Source: Nautiliaceae bacterium
GTDB lineage: Bacteria > Campylobacterota > Campylobacteria > Campylobacterales > Nautiliaceae
NCBI GenBank assembly: GCA_027083695.1
Contig: JALWNI010000081.1
Coordinates: 1-47,072, forward strand
DNA length: 47,072 nt
Direction of reading: 5' to 3'
Positions 12,452-24,598 of the stretch are shown here, one piece after another. Numbering within the stretch: the stretch's first letter is position 1; every line of letters starts with the position of its first letter. Below the pieces are notes generated by a model. The model saw only the letters and a program-made list of their open reading frames with translations, ran no database searches and was not told where the DNA came from. Position numbers and translations under genes: made by a program.

Positions 12452-13514
12452 CTTTTACTTTTTCTAACATATCAGCAAGAGCAAATTTTAAAGCATCAAG
12501 ATTAATTCTAGCTGCTGCACTTATTGGCAAAATAAAAGTTTTATCATCAAAATAACAAGGATATTCAGGATTAGCCCCATATTTACATTCTGTTGGTTTA
12601 ATTTTTATTTTTTCAAAAAATTCTTTTATTTTTTTAATATCTACTGTATCTATTTTATTTAAAGCAATCGCATAAGGTCTATCTGAGAGTTTTTCGCTGT
12701 AATTTTTAAGCTCTTTTTTCAAAGTCTCAAACTGATAAACAGGGTCTCTGAATGATGCCATATCAATAACATAAAGAATAATTTTTGTTCTTTCTATATG
12801 TTTTAAAAATTGAAGTCCAAGTCCTTTTCCAGCGTGTGCCCCTTCAATAATTCCCGGAATATCTGCCATTACAAAACTTCTGTACTCATCAATTTTTACA
12901 ACTCCAAGTTTAGGAGTTAAAGTAGTAAATTCATAATTTGCAATTTCAGGTCTTGCATTGCTAAGAGAACTTATAAGAGTTGATTTACCTGCATTTGGAA
13001 ATCCTACAAGCCCTACATCGGCAATAAGTTTAAGTTCTAATATTATTTCAAGCTCTTTACCTTCTTCTCCCGGTTGTGCATATCTTGGGACCTGTCTTCT
13101 CGGACCTCTAAAATGCCAGTTTCCAAGTCCTCCTCTTCCGCCTTCAAGAAGCACTTTTTTCTCGCCGTGTTTTTTCATATCAAGCAAAACTTCACCTGTA
13201 TTTGCATCTTTTATAATTGTTCCGGGAGGTACTTTTAAAATTAAATCTTCTCCATCAGCTCCATGTTTTTTTCTTCCTTCTCCGGGTCTTCCTTTTCCTG
13301 CTTTTAAAACTTTTTTTCCTTTAAAATGAGAAAGTGTATTGGTATTATTGTCACATTCTATTATGACATCTCCTCCTTTGCCTCCATCTCCTCCATCAGG
13401 TCCGCCTTTTGCTACAAATTTTTCGCGTCTAAAACTCACGCATCCAGCTCCGCCTTTACCTGATTTAACTTTTAATTTTATATTATCAACAAACATAGAA
13501 TATACTCCTTGCAA
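12423..13514 (-). CDS. obgE: GTPase Obg
   Basis: Gly-rich Obg fold ([27 protein letters not shown]) plus G domain ([19 protein letters not shown]). Confidence 0.96.
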   Translation of the reverse strand: MQGVYSMFVDNIKLKVKSGKGGAGCVSFRREKFVAKGGPDGGDGGKGGDVIIECDNNTNTLSHFKGKKVLKAGKGRPGEGRKKHGADGEDLILKVPPGTIIKDANTGEVLLDMKKHGEKKVLLEGGRGGLGNWHFRGPRRQVPRYAQPGEEGKELEIILELKLIADVGLVGFPNAGKSTLISSLSNARPEIANYEFTTLTPKLGVVKIDEYRSFVMADIPGIIEGAHAGKGLGLQFLKHIERTKIILYVIDMASFRDPVYQFETLKKELKNYSEKLSDRPYAIALNKIDTVDIKKIKEFFEKIKIKPTECKYGANPEYPCYFDDKTFILPISAAARINLDALKFALADMLEKVKDEENEEISI

Positions 13515-13605
13515 AATATATGAAATTTTAACATAAATAATAATTATTAAATTATTGGTAGTTTAATAATAATATGGAGATTTAAAAATAAAAAAAGAGG
13601 GGAAA

Positions 13606-13866
13606 TTAATCTTTTGTAGGATAAACTGAAACTTTTTTTCTATCTTTATCTTTGATTTCAAATTTTACATAACCATCAATAAGTGCATAAATTGTATGGT
13701 CCTTACCCATACCTACATTATTGCCGGGATGAACTTTTGTTCCTCTTTGTCTTATAATAATATTTCCAGCTCTTACAAACTCACCGCCAAATCTTTTTAC
13801 GCCGAGTCTTCTTCCAGCTGAATCTCTATTATTTTGAGTTGACCCTTGTCCTTTTTTGTGTGCCAT
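13606..13866 (-). CDS. rpmA: 50S ribosomal protein L27
   Basis: [48 protein letters not shown]. Confidence 0.98.
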   Translation of the reverse strand: MAHKKGQGSTQNNRDSAGRRLGVKRFGGEFVRAGNIIIRQRGTKVHPGNNVGMGKDHTIYALIDGYVKFEIKDKDRKKVSVYPTKD

Positions 13867-13879
13867 TTCTGCTCCTTAA

Positions 13880-14194
13880 TTACGCTTTGATTTCTTTTAC
13901 AACAACTCTTGTAAAATCTCTTCTGAAACCTCTTTTTTTCTTAGAATCTTTTCTTCTTCTTTTTTTGAAAATAATAACTTTTTTTCCTCTTCCGTTATTA
14001 ATAACTTCAAGAGTTACTTTTGCTCCATCAACATTAGGAGTACCAATTTTAATACCATTTTCATCTTTTACTAAAATCACATCATCAATTTCGATAATTT
14101 GTTTAGGCTCAGCACCCTCAATTCTATCAAGTTCTAAAATATCTCCTTGATGAACTTTATATTGTTTTCCACCATGTTTAATTACTGCATACAT
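13880..14194 (-). CDS. rplU: 50S ribosomal protein L21
   Basis: [25 protein letters not shown]; adjacent to rpmA. Confidence 0.98.
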   Translation of the reverse strand: MYAVIKHGGKQYKVHQGDILELDRIEGAEPKQIIEIDDVILVKDENGIKIGTPNVDGAKVTLEVINNGRGKKVIIFKKRRRKDSKKKRGFRRDFTRVVVKEIKA

Positions 14195-14271
14195 ATTTTA
14201 ACCCTTTTACTCTGGTTTTAGGATGAAATATTACCAGCAAAACCTTAAAAATACCTTAAATTAAGTAAATT

Positions 14272-14643
14272 TTAAGAAATTACTGCAATACATTCAATTT
14301 CTACTTTTGCACTTTTTGGAAGCTCTTTAACCGCAACAGTACTTCTTGCCGGTTTATGAGAGAAATACTCACCATATATTTCATTTACTGCACCAAAATC
14401 ATTAATATCCGCAAGGAATATTGTTGTTTTTACAACATTGCTTATATCGGCACCCGCTTCATTTAACACTGCTTTTAGATTCTCACAAACCTGTTTTGTT
14501 TGAGTTTTAATATCTTCATCTAAAAAATCTCCGTTAGGTGTTAAAGCAATCTGACCGGATGTAAATATCATATTTCCGACTTTTATCGCCTGAGAATATG
14601 GACCTATTGCCTCAGGAGCTTTTGAAGTATGTATCTTCTCCAT
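14272..14643 (-). CDS. ridA: RidA family enamine/imine deaminase
   Basis: [34 protein letters not shown]; start trimmed from 14673. Confidence 0.92.
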   Translation of the reverse strand: MEKIHTSKAPEAIGPYSQAIKVGNMIFTSGQIALTPNGDFLDEDIKTQTKQVCENLKAVLNEAGADISNVVKTTIFLADINDFGAVNEIYGEYFSHKPARSTVAVKELPKSAKVEIECIAVIS

Positions 14644-14662
14644 CTCTATCCTTTTTATAAAA

Positions 14663-15529
14663 TTATACCACATCTCCTTTTTTTATTTTACCTTTTTCTA
14701 CTTTTATAATTCCCTTTTTCTTCGCTTTTTTTATCGCTTCTTTTGCTAAAAATTTGCCCGCTTCTATTAGTATAGGAGCCTTATGAAAATCATACCACTC
14801 AGCTATATTTCTCGGTACATCAATTTCAATATCTGCAACATACTCAGCTTTTCTATATCTATAAATCACATCCATCATTAAATCAATAGATTTATTTACA
14901 GGTGTCTCTTTTTCTTTAAATAATCTAGACCAAATATCTTCTAATATATTTTGCATTTTTACAGTATCTTTTGAAGGTTTAAAATCTATTTCTCTCTCAG
15001 GAGCATATAAATCTACTGCAATTATCAAATCTGTCATATCACTCATAACAGGAGCAATCGGAAGTAAATTTAACACTCCTCCATCCACCAATATTCTCCT
15101 ATTTAAAACAACAGGGTCAAATACGCCCGGAATTGCAGAAGAAGCCTGCATAGCCTTAAAAAGATTTCCCCTTTGTAGCCAAATCTCTCTATTTTTTGTC
15201 AAATCAGTAGCAACGGCAGTAAATTTTATAGGTAAATCTTCTATATTAAAATCTTTGCCTACAAGTTCTTTAACTTTTTCAAAAATTTTACTTCCATCAA
15301 GCTTAAAAGGAGATTTCAAAAATTTAAATATATCTAAAAAATCAAGACTCGTTACCCATTTTTTATATTTATCCAATGAACCGCTTGCTTCCAGACCACC
15401 TATTACGGATCCCATAGATGTTCCGGCAATACTAACAATTTCAAAACCTTCATTTTTTAATTCTTCTATAATTCCTATATGTGCATATCCTCTGGCTCCT
15501 CCACCGCCTAAAACCAATGATACCTTCAC
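14663..15529 (-). CDS. Patatin-like phospholipase family protein
   Basis: [24 protein letters not shown] (GXSXG), DGGVLNLLP. Confidence 0.9.
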   Translation of the reverse strand: MKVSLVLGGGGARGYAHIGIIEELKNEGFEIVSIAGTSMGSVIGGLEASGSLDKYKKWVTSLDFLDIFKFLKSPFKLDGSKIFEKVKELVGKDFNIEDLPIKFTAVATDLTKNREIWLQRGNLFKAMQASSAIPGVFDPVVLNRRILVDGGVLNLLPIAPVMSDMTDLIIAVDLYAPEREIDFKPSKDTVKMQNILEDIWSRLFKEKETPVNKSIDLMMDVIYRYRKAEYVADIEIDVPRNIAEWYDFHKAPILIEAGKFLAKEAIKKAKKKGIIKVEKGKIKKGDVV

Positions 15530-15638
15530 TTTAAATCCTTTTTTTTTATTATAGCACCAAAAATTTACAAAAAGATTAAATTAAAATTTTAATATAGTGT
15601 CAGAGCCTATTACTTGAAATAAAAAAATGAGAGGAAAA

Positions 15639-17288
<1,650 letters not shown>

Positions 17289-17291
17289 TTA

Positions 17292-17567
17292 TTATTTTTC
17301 AATTTTTCCTAATATATCATCAGTATTTAACACTAAATATTCTTTTCCATTAATAGTGATGTCAGTTCCTGCATATTTTGCAAATACTACAATATCACCT
17401 TCATTAATTGGTAGATTTTCATCTTCTTCAACTTCTTTTGAAATTGCTACAACTTTTCCTTCAAGAGGTTTTTCTTTTGCATTATCTGGAATAATAATTC
17501 CACTAGCTGTTTTTGATTCTTCTTCCAATCTTTCTACTAATATTCTTAAGCCTAACGGTTTGAACAT
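17292..17567 (-). CDS. groS: Co-chaperonin GroES
   Basis: [43 protein letters not shown]. Confidence 0.97.
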   Translation of the reverse strand: MFKPLGLRILVERLEEESKTASGIIIPDNAKEKPLEGKVVAISKEVEEDENLPINEGDIVVFAKYAGTDITINGKEYLVLNTDDILGKIEK

Positions 17568-17607
17568 TTCCGCCTCCTTTTGTCAATTGTTATTTTTAAC
17601 TGACGAA

Positions 17608-17636
17608 ATTATAATAAAAAAAGATAAAAAAGTCAA
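17608..17636 (-). promoter_or_regulatory. Sigma70-like promoter of groS-groL
   Basis: Reverse strand TTGACT - 17 nt - TATAAT upstream of groS. Confidence 0.6.
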
Positions 17637-17693
17637 TAAATTTTATTTAGATTTACAAGAAGTTTTAGTTAAAGTAACTAAAAAAAATTAAGC

Positions 17694-18977
17694 TTAACCC
17701 ATCATTTTGTTTGGAAGCCATAACGAAATTTGCGGAATATATGTAATCAAAAGAAGTCCAATTAACATTACTATAAACCAAGGCAATACTGATTTTACTA
17801 CTTCTTTAATTGGCTCACCCGTTATTCCGCTAGCTACAAAAAGATTTAGACCAACAGGTGGTGTTAACATGCCAAGTTCCATATTTATAGTTATTATTAC
17901 TCCTAAATGTATTGGATCAATTCCAAGAGTTTTAGCTATTGGCAAAAGTAAAGGAACCATTATCATAATAATAGAACTTGGCTCCATAAAATTACCTGCA
18001 ATAAGCAAAATAATATTCACGACTATCAAAAATATAACTTTATTTAAATGCATATGAAGCACAAACTGTGTAAGCATCTCAGGAATATTTTCAAGAGTCA
18101 GAAAATAAGCAAAAACAGAAGCATTTGCAATAATAAACAAAATCATTCCACTAGTTTTTGCACTTTCAAAAAATACATTTCCTAAATCTTTATATTTAAT
18201 ATCTTTGTAAATAAATAAAGAGACAAAAAGAGCCCAAATTGCACTAACTGCTGCTGCTTCTGTGGGAGTAAAAATACCTCCGTAAATTCCGCCGATGATT
18301 ATTACAATCGTCATCAAAGCCCAAAAACTCTCTTTAAATTTTTCCCATCTTTCTCTCCAACTTGCCGGCTTTGTTTTTTTAAAACCGAGCCTTTTGGCCC
18401 CTATATATGTAACAGCCATAAGCATACCGCCAATAAGTAACCCCGGAATAATTCCAGCCATAAAAAGTTTGCCAATACTCTCATCTGCTGTAACACCGTA
18501 AATAATCATAACAATACTCGGAGGAATTAAAATACCGAGACTTCCAGCCGTGGTAATTGTTCCTATTGCATAAGTTTTAGGATATCCGGCCGCTGTAATA
18601 GCACCAAACATTATTGAACCAATAGCGGCAACAGTTGCAGGAGAACTCCCACTCACAGCTGCAAATACGATACTTGCTAAAATTGCGGCTATTGGAAGAC
18701 CGCCCGGCAAATGTCCTACAAACGCTTTTGCAAATTCAATAATTCTTTTTGCACTCCCGCCTTTACTTAAAAGATTTCCTGCCAAAATAAACATTGGAAT
18801 AGCCATTAGTGCATATTTATCAAGCTGTTGAAATAAATTACTAGACAAGTCCACTAATATATCGCTACCTTCGAATATATATGCTGTTACAAAAGTAGAA
18901 AGCCCAAGAGAAACAGCTACCGGCACACTTAAAAACAGAAATAAAAAAAATAATCCAAATAAAACAGCTACAATCAT
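17694..18977 (-). CDS. dctM: TRAP transporter large permease subunit
   Basis: 427 aa multi-TM DctM: YALMAIPMFILAGNLL, PPSIVMIIYG, TPPVGLNLFVASGI. Confidence 0.94.
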   Translation of the reverse strand: MIVAVLFGLFFLFLFLSVPVAVSLGLSTFVTAYIFEGSDILVDLSSNLFQQLDKYALMAIPMFILAGNLLSKGGSAKRIIEFAKAFVGHLPGGLPIAAILASIVFAAVSGSSPATVAAIGSIMFGAITAAGYPKTYAIGTITTAGSLGILIPPSIVMIIYGVTADESIGKLFMAGIIPGLLIGGMLMAVTYIGAKRLGFKKTKPASWRERWEKFKESFWALMTIVIIIGGIYGGIFTPTEAAAVSAIWALFVSLFIYKDIKYKDLGNVFFESAKTSGMILFIIANASVFAYFLTLENIPEMLTQFVLHMHLNKVIFLIVVNIILLIAGNFMEPSSIIMIMVPLLLPIAKTLGIDPIHLGVIITINMELGMLTPPVGLNLFVASGITGEPIKEVVKSVLPWFIVMLIGLLLITYIPQISLWLPNKMMG

Positions 18978-19528
18978 TTTCCTACCTCACACTCTTCTTC
19001 AAGCTCATTTATAATTTCTTTTTCTTCTTTAACCCTAAGCTTACTTGAAGGGGTTAATAAATCATCTTTTAATTTGAAAAGCACCATCAAAATCCCAAAA
19101 ATAGCACTAATTGGCAAAATAAGATAAATAATCCACATATGAACACCCAAATCAACACTCACTTCACCACTGGCTTTCACACCCAAATCTGGATCGAATA
19201 TAAAGATATAACTAAAATAAGCTATTATTCCTAAATAAATAAAATTAATTAAATCAACAACAATAATTACTGTTTTTGCAAGAATATCTGGTAAATTATC
19301 AAGAAGTAAAGTTACTTTTATATGTGTACCTTTTCTAAATAAATATGCAGCTGCAAAAAGTGCAGAATATATAAAAAGATAACTTGTAAGCTCAAATGCC
19401 CATTCTATCCCCTTATCAAATAAAAATCTAACGGCAACATTAATAAAAGCAAGTAATACTCCTGCAAAAATAGTAAAAGAGGTAAGGAATATTAAAATTC
19501 CTTGAAATATTTTGTCTATTATTTTCAT
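18974..19528 (-). CDS. dctQ: TRAP transporter small permease subunit
   Basis: 184 aa, 4 TM; WAFELTSYLFIYSALFAAAYLFRKGTHIKV; between dctM and dctP. Confidence 0.9.
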   Translation of the reverse strand: MKIIDKIFQGILIFLTSFTIFAGVLLAFINVAVRFLFDKGIEWAFELTSYLFIYSALFAAAYLFRKGTHIKVTLLLDNLPDILAKTVIIVVDLINFIYLGIIAYFSYIFIFDPDLGVKASGEVSVDLGVHMWIIYLILPISAIFGILMVLFKLKDDLLTPSSKLRVKEEKEIINELEEECEVGK

Positions 19529-20514
19529 TCACCCTCTTTTATTGCTTCTTCAATTAAATTTTTTCCAATAGTACTATAAAATTGAGGATAAATGCTTCTT
19601 AATTTTTTAACCCAAAGAGCTCTTTGTTGCGGTGTTAAATAATCAATTTCAAGTTTCCCTGTTCTTTTTGCATATTCTTTAATTTTTTGAAGTTGCTCAT
19701 TATTAAGCTCTTTTGCCCAAATTCTTTCTTTTGCTGTCGCTTCTTTCATAGCTTCTAATACAACTTTTTTTAGATTTGCAGGTAATTTTTGCCAAAATTT
19801 TTTACTCATTACCACTAAATATCCAAGATATCCATGATTTGTCATTGTCATATATCTTTGAACTTCATAAAATTTTTTAGTATAGATATTTGAAATTGTA
19901 TTTTCTTGTCCATCAACAACCCCTTGTTGAAGTGCTGAATACACTTCACTAAATGGTAAAACAACAGGAATCGCTCCAAGAGCTTTGAATTGAGCAATTA
20001 ATACTTTTGAACTCATAACTCTAAATTTAAGCCCTTTGCAATCTTCTGGTTTAATAAGAGGTCTTTTTGAATCGCTAAGTTCTTTAAATCCGTTATCCCA
20101 ATATGCAAGAGCCACATATCCTTTTTTTGTAACCATTTCTTTCAATTTTTGTCCCACTTTTCCATCAAGAACTTTATGTAAATGATTTTCATCTTTAAAT
20201 AAAAATGGTAAATCAAAAAGTCCTAACTGTGGTACAAGTCCTGTAAATTTAGCAAAACTAGGTGCAGCCATTTGCACTGCGTTGAATTTCATTTTTCTAA
20301 GAACGGCTTTATCTCCTCCAAGTTGAGCATTTGGATATACATATACTTTGATTTTCCCGTGTGAAAGCTCTTCCACCCTTTTTGCAAAATAATCAGCAGC
20401 TTTTCCTTTTGGAGTATCAGGAGATACCACATGAGAAAATTTAATAACATACTGTGAAGCAAATGACATACTAACTGCTAGTGCCGCTGATAATAAACCT
20501 TTAAGCATTTTCAT
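19525..20514 (-). CDS. dctP: TRAP transporter substrate-binding protein
   Basis: Signal peptide; IKFSHVVSPDTPKGKAADYFAKRVEELSHGKIKVYVYPNAQLGGD; VVDGQENTISNI. Confidence 0.94.
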   Translation of the reverse strand: MKMLKGLLSAALAVSMSFASQYVIKFSHVVSPDTPKGKAADYFAKRVEELSHGKIKVYVYPNAQLGGDKAVLRKMKFNAVQMAAPSFAKFTGLVPQLGLFDLPFLFKDENHLHKVLDGKVGQKLKEMVTKKGYVALAYWDNGFKELSDSKRPLIKPEDCKGLKFRVMSSKVLIAQFKALGAIPVVLPFSEVYSALQQGVVDGQENTISNIYTKKFYEVQRYMTMTNHGYLGYLVVMSKKFWQKLPANLKKVVLEAMKEATAKERIWAKELNNEQLQKIKEYAKRTGKLEIDYLTPQQRALWVKKLRSIYPQFYSTIGKNLIEEAIKEGE

Positions 20515-20652
20515 TTTTTCTCCTTTTTCTTTTATTATACAAAGATAACAAAACCTTTAAATAAATTTAAGTTTTAATTTTTAATTAATGTGAAAAAAAG
20601 TAACATTACTATTGACAATGAAATAATTTTTTTATATTATTTCATTCCACGA

Positions 20653-20729
20653 GGTGAGGTAGCTCAGCTGGCTAGAGCGCCGGTCTCATAAGCCGGAGGT
20701 CGGGAGTTCAAGTCTCCCCCTCACTACCA
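20653..20729 (+). tRNA. tRNA-Met (CAT)
   Basis: GGTGAGGTAGCTCAGCTGGCTAGAGCGCCGGTCTCATAAGCCGGAGGTCGGGAGTTCAAGTCTCCCCCTCACTACCA: full cloverleaf, CAT anticodon, CCA encoded. Confidence 0.93.
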
Positions 20730-20817
20730 TTAAGAACTCCATAAAATTTCAATCAAAAAAATGTTGTTTATTTTTTTATATTTTTATATTATAATTAACC
20801 CAAAAAAAGGTTAATTA

Positions 20818-21093
20818 TTGTTTAACAAAAAGAAAAATCGACTGTTTGATATTAGAAAAGAACAAATTTATTTAAAAAATTTAATAGAAAAAACAAACAA
20901 TCCCATTTATATAAATATGTATAATGAATTTGAAGACATCATTGCACATAAAGAAATGGAAAAATTTATTATCAAATATAAAGATTTTATAAAAAAAGAT
21001 ATAAAAATTGATACAAAAAAAACTTTAAATGAATTAAAAGAAAAAGTGGCATACGAACTTATAGAATATATATATTCTAAAAAAAATAATTAA
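20818..21093 (+). CDS. Small uncharacterised protein upstream of dnaX
   Basis: 91 aa ORF, TTG start with AAAGG upstream; predicted helical; no family recognised. Confidence 0.55.
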   Translation: MFNKKKNRLFDIRKEQIYLKNLIEKTNNPIYINMYNEFEDIIAHKEMEKFIIKYKDFIKKDIKIDTKKTLNELKEKVAYELIEYIYSKKNN

Positions 21094-21121
21094 TTTGATA
21101 TAATTATTAAAAAGGCTTTTC

Positions 21122-22582
21122 TTGGTACTCGCTTTAAAATACAGACCAAAAAAATTTGAACAGATTATAGGACAAGATGCAATCGTAAAAACACTAACTA
21201 ACGCACTTTCAAAAAATAAACTCGCTCATGCATACTTATTCTCAGGACTCAGAGGAAGCGGAAAGACAACAACAGCAAGAATTTTTGCAAAAGCAATGCA
21301 GTGCATAAATGGTCCTACTCCTAATCCTTGTGAAATATGTGAAAACTGTAAAATGGCAAATGACAATTCTCATATAGATATAATTGAAATGGACGCCGCA
21401 AGCAATCGTAAAATAGAAGATATCAGAGAAATAATCGAACATACAAAATATAAGCCCTCAATTGGAAGATATAAAATTTTCATAATTGATGAAGTACATA
21501 TGCTTACAAATGAAGCTTTTAATGCTTTACTTAAAACACTTGAAGAGCCTCCTGAATATGTAAAATTTATAATGGCAACCACTGACCCGCTTAAACTACC
21601 ATCTACAATTATAAGCAGAGTACAACATTTCAGATTTAATAAAATTCCTGAAAAAACAATTGAAATATATCTTCAAAAAATACTTGCAGAAGAAAATGTA
21701 CAATTTGAACCAGAAGCTTTGAGACTTATAGTAAAAAATGCAAGAGGCAGCGTAAGAGACTCATTAACTCTTCTTGATCAAGCAATTACATATTCAAATG
21801 CCGAAATAACACTTGATAAAACAGTTGAAATGCTTGGAGTTTTAAATCCTGAAATTATCTCTTCTATTTTTAAAATAATCATTGATGGAAATAAAAAAGA
21901 ACTTCAAAAAATCATTACGCAAATTAAAAATTATGATATTGAATTTATTATTGATGAAATAATACTTTTTTTAAAAGAAGCCCTTTTCAACGGCTCATTA
22001 CCACTTATTACGCTTCAAAGGTTTTTCAATATTATTAATGATTCAAAAGAACTTATCAAAATGAATTCAGATAATGAATTTGTGTTGTCTTTAATGTTTT
22101 TTAGAATGATTGAAGCTACAAAACCACATAAAATTGATGATTTGATAAAAAATTTAGAACAAAAAATAAATATTGACTCATATAAACCTAAGCAAATAAA
22201 AATTGCTCCAAATGGTGAAGAATTATTTGAAAAATTAACTAAAAAACTTATTCAACGAGATAGCGAACTTGGTGAATGTTTTAAAAACTCTATAAAATTT
22301 ATATCATTCGAAAACAATATTTTAACTTGGGAGAGTTGTCCAAATTCAGAATGCAAGGAACTTTTTAAGAGATATTTTTCACCTGTTATAAGACCTTTAA
22401 TTAATGAAGTATTTGGAATGGGTACAAAAATTGAAGTCAAAAGATGTCCCGCACCTCAACAAGAAGAAAAAAAAGAGATAAAACCTCAGACAAATATATT
22501 AGATGATAAACCCTCTCAGCTTATTAACAAAGTAAGAGAAATCTTTGGGAGCGATGTTGATATAACCAAAATCAATCATTAA
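21122..22582 (+). CDS. dnaX: DNA polymerase III subunits gamma/tau
   Basis: LALKYRPKKFEQIIGQDAIVKTL...FSGLRGSGKTTTARIFAKAMQC, zinc-binding Cys cluster, IDEVHMLTNEAFNALLKTLEEPP. Confidence 0.96.
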   Translation: MVLALKYRPKKFEQIIGQDAIVKTLTNALSKNKLAHAYLFSGLRGSGKTTTARIFAKAMQCINGPTPNPCEICENCKMANDNSHIDIIEMDAASNRKIEDIREIIEHTKYKPSIGRYKIFIIDEVHMLTNEAFNALLKTLEEPPEYVKFIMATTDPLKLPSTIISRVQHFRFNKIPEKTIEIYLQKILAEENVQFEPEALRLIVKNARGSVRDSLTLLDQAITYSNAEITLDKTVEMLGVLNPEIISSIFKIIIDGNKKELQKIITQIKNYDIEFIIDEIILFLKEALFNGSLPLITLQRFFNIINDSKELIKMNSDNEFVLSLMFFRMIEATKPHKIDDLIKNLEQKINIDSYKPKQIKIAPNGEELFEKLTKKLIQRDSELGECFKNSIKFISFENNILTWESCPNSECKELFKRYFSPVIRPLINEVFGMGTKIEVKRCPAPQQEEKKEIKPQTNILDDKPSQLINKVREIFGSDVDITKINH

Positions 22583-23804
22583 AAAAATCACAATTCTGAC
22601 AAAATCCTATATTAAAAGGTATAACTTTTAACATTTCCCCTTCTTTTACAATTTCTTTATTTCCTAAAATCACAAGGGAATTAGAGCAGCTAAGAGCACT
22701 TACCATTCCGGAGCCGTATTTATAGTTTTTATACACTTCCCACTCTCCGCATTCAAATCTGCCAAGGATTGTGTGGTCTTTTTTTGGATTTACTTTAAAT
22801 CCGCTTTTGTTTTTTGCATAAGCAAAATTATAAAAATATTTCTTTGCCCCGCTAAGTTTTCTAAGTGTCGGTATCATAAGGGCAAATGCGTTTAAATAAC
22901 TACTAAGAGGATTTCCAGGAAGGGCAAAAACAAAAGTATCATCTATGGCTCCAACCATTGTAGGACGACCGGGTTTTACCATAATTCCCCTAAAAAAGGG
23001 TTTTAATCCATTTTTCAAAAACGCCTCGTAAATAAAATCGGCATCACCAAAACTGATACCGCCCGTTGTCACTATCACATTATACCTGTTTTTAAGGTTT
23101 TTTATAAATTCAACTGTTTTTTCAAGCGTATCTGGAATAATTCCTATCAAATCCGCACTAAATCCGTTTTTTTCAAGGAGTGCTTTGATTGAATGGGAGT
23201 TTATATTATAAATTTCTTCTTCATCAGCATCTTCCCAAGGTTCTTTCAACTCATTTCCGGTAGATAAAATTGCAATTTTAGGTTTAATAAATACTTTTAC
23301 ATTCACTATTCCCTGAGATATAAGAAGAGCACTCATCTCAGGAGTTATCTCTTCTCCTTTTTTAGCTATTATTTCACCTTTTTTAATTTCTTCACCTTTT
23401 AAACGAATATTTGCACCTTTTTTAATTTCAGGAATTACAATATATTCATCCGTCACTTCAACACATTTTTCAATAGGAATAACAGTATCTATTCCATCAG
23501 GCACCTTAGCCCCCGTCATAATACGCACACATTCATCATCTTTTATCTCAAAATCTTCATACTTATCACCCGCATAAATTGTTTTGATAACTTTTAATTT
23601 TTTATTTTCACTTCTTTTAAATCCAAACCCATCCATTGCGGAATTGCTAAAAACAGGAGCATCCCTTCTTGCGAGTATATCCTCCGCCAAAAATTCCCTC
23701 AACGCATCTTTTACAAAAATGTTTTTATATAAATTCGTAGGCTTAGCATTATCAATACACCTGTAAAATGCCTCTTTGTAACTTATTTTATCAAGCATCA
23801 ACAA
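22572..23804 (-). CDS. moeA: Molybdopterin molybdenumtransferase
   Basis: SAMDGFGF, RIMTGAKVPDGIDTVIPIE, VTTGGISFGDADF, ALPGNPLSSYL. Confidence 0.94.
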   Translation of the reverse strand: MLMLDKISYKEAFYRCIDNAKPTNLYKNIFVKDALREFLAEDILARRDAPVFSNSAMDGFGFKRSENKKLKVIKTIYAGDKYEDFEIKDDECVRIMTGAKVPDGIDTVIPIEKCVEVTDEYIVIPEIKKGANIRLKGEEIKKGEIIAKKGEEITPEMSALLISQGIVNVKVFIKPKIAILSTGNELKEPWEDADEEEIYNINSHSIKALLEKNGFSADLIGIIPDTLEKTVEFIKNLKNRYNVIVTTGGISFGDADFIYEAFLKNGLKPFFRGIMVKPGRPTMVGAIDDTFVFALPGNPLSSYLNAFALMIPTLRKLSGAKKYFYNFAYAKNKSGFKVNPKKDHTILGRFECGEWEVYKNYKYGSGMVSALSCSNSLVILGNKEIVKEGEMLKVIPFNIGFCQNCDFFND

Positions 23805-23827
23805 CCTTTTTAAAGGATTATATCAAA

Positions 23828-24286
23828 TTAATAAAGCTTTTTATTTGGACTTTCATACCACTCTTTAAAAACTTTCAAGCATTCTTTACATTCTATATGG
23901 ATAAATTCAATATTATCTGGAACTTCCCCTCTTATAATCCTATAAAATTTTTCATCATCAAATCCTATTTTCTCAGCATCTAAGCTGCTAGCTCCATAAT
24001 AAACCTTATCAAGTCTAGCCCAATGAATAGCACCAAAGCACATAGGACAAGGTTTAGCAGTTACATACATCTCACATCCGCTTAAATCAAAATCATTTAT
24101 ATTTTTGCAAGCATCTCTTATAGCTTCTATTTCTGCATGAGCTGTCGGATCGTTTTTAGCAATAACTCTATTATGTCCTCTTCCTATAATTTCCCCTTCT
24201 TTTACAATCACAGCTCCAAAAGGACCACCTTCATTATTTTCAACTCCCTTTTTAGCTTCCATAACAGCCTCATTCATAAAACTCAT
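23828..24286 (-). CDS. Nucleoside/guanine deaminase family protein
   Basis: 152 aa; GGPFGAVIV, HAEIEAIR, PCPMCFGAIHWARLDKVYYG zinc deaminase motifs. Confidence 0.85.
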   Translation of the reverse strand: MSFMNEAVMEAKKGVENNEGGPFGAVIVKEGEIIGRGHNRVIAKNDPTAHAEIEAIRDACKNINDFDLSGCEMYVTAKPCPMCFGAIHWARLDKVYYGASSLDAEKIGFDDEKFYRIIRGEVPDNIEFIHIECKECLKVFKEWYESPNKKLY

Positions 24287-24360
24287 TTCTATCCTTTACT
24301 CAATAAATATTATTTTATTTAATTAAAATACAATTATAAAGAAATAAACTAGAAAGTATT

Positions 24361-24378
24361 AAAAACAGCGGTTTTTTT
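24361..24378. terminator. Hairpin plus T-run, probably the original terminator of tRNA-Ser now displaced by the insertion
   Basis: AAAAAC-AGCG-GTTTTTTT immediately outside attL. Confidence 0.4.
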
Positions 24379-24395
24379 GTATATTTTAAATATAG

Positions 24396-24409
24396 TGGCG
24401 GAGAGTGTG
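24396..24409. repeat. attL core direct repeat
   Basis: TGGCGGAGAGTGTG, identical to 33922-33935. Confidence 0.85.
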
Positions 24410-24533
24410 TCCGCCAAACTTATGTTTTAGATAGTTTCAGTATGTATTAATGACAAGTTTAAAACCCCTTATTTTAGGGAAAGTATTATATCACATTGTT
24501 TCAGTTAGTTTCAATAAAGCAATATATTTTTTT

Positions 24534-24554
24534 GGGGGTAATATTGGGGGTAAT
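24534..24554. repeat. Left-end tandem GGGGGTAATATT/GGGGGTAAT (12-bp period)
   Basis: Direct reading; related copy at 33845-33866. Confidence 0.7.
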
Positions 24555-24598
24555 GAAATTAAGGAACAGAACTTGCTTTTTCTTTTAAAAGGCTTGAT

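Noticed and set aside
13839-14150. Plus-strand ORF of 103 aa
   Set aside because: Antisense to rplU, which is unambiguous.
22572-22582. 11-bp convergent overlap of dnaX and moeA ends
   Set aside because: Real, but ordinary in this compact genome (also smpB/glycerophosphodiesterase and amtB/MCP).
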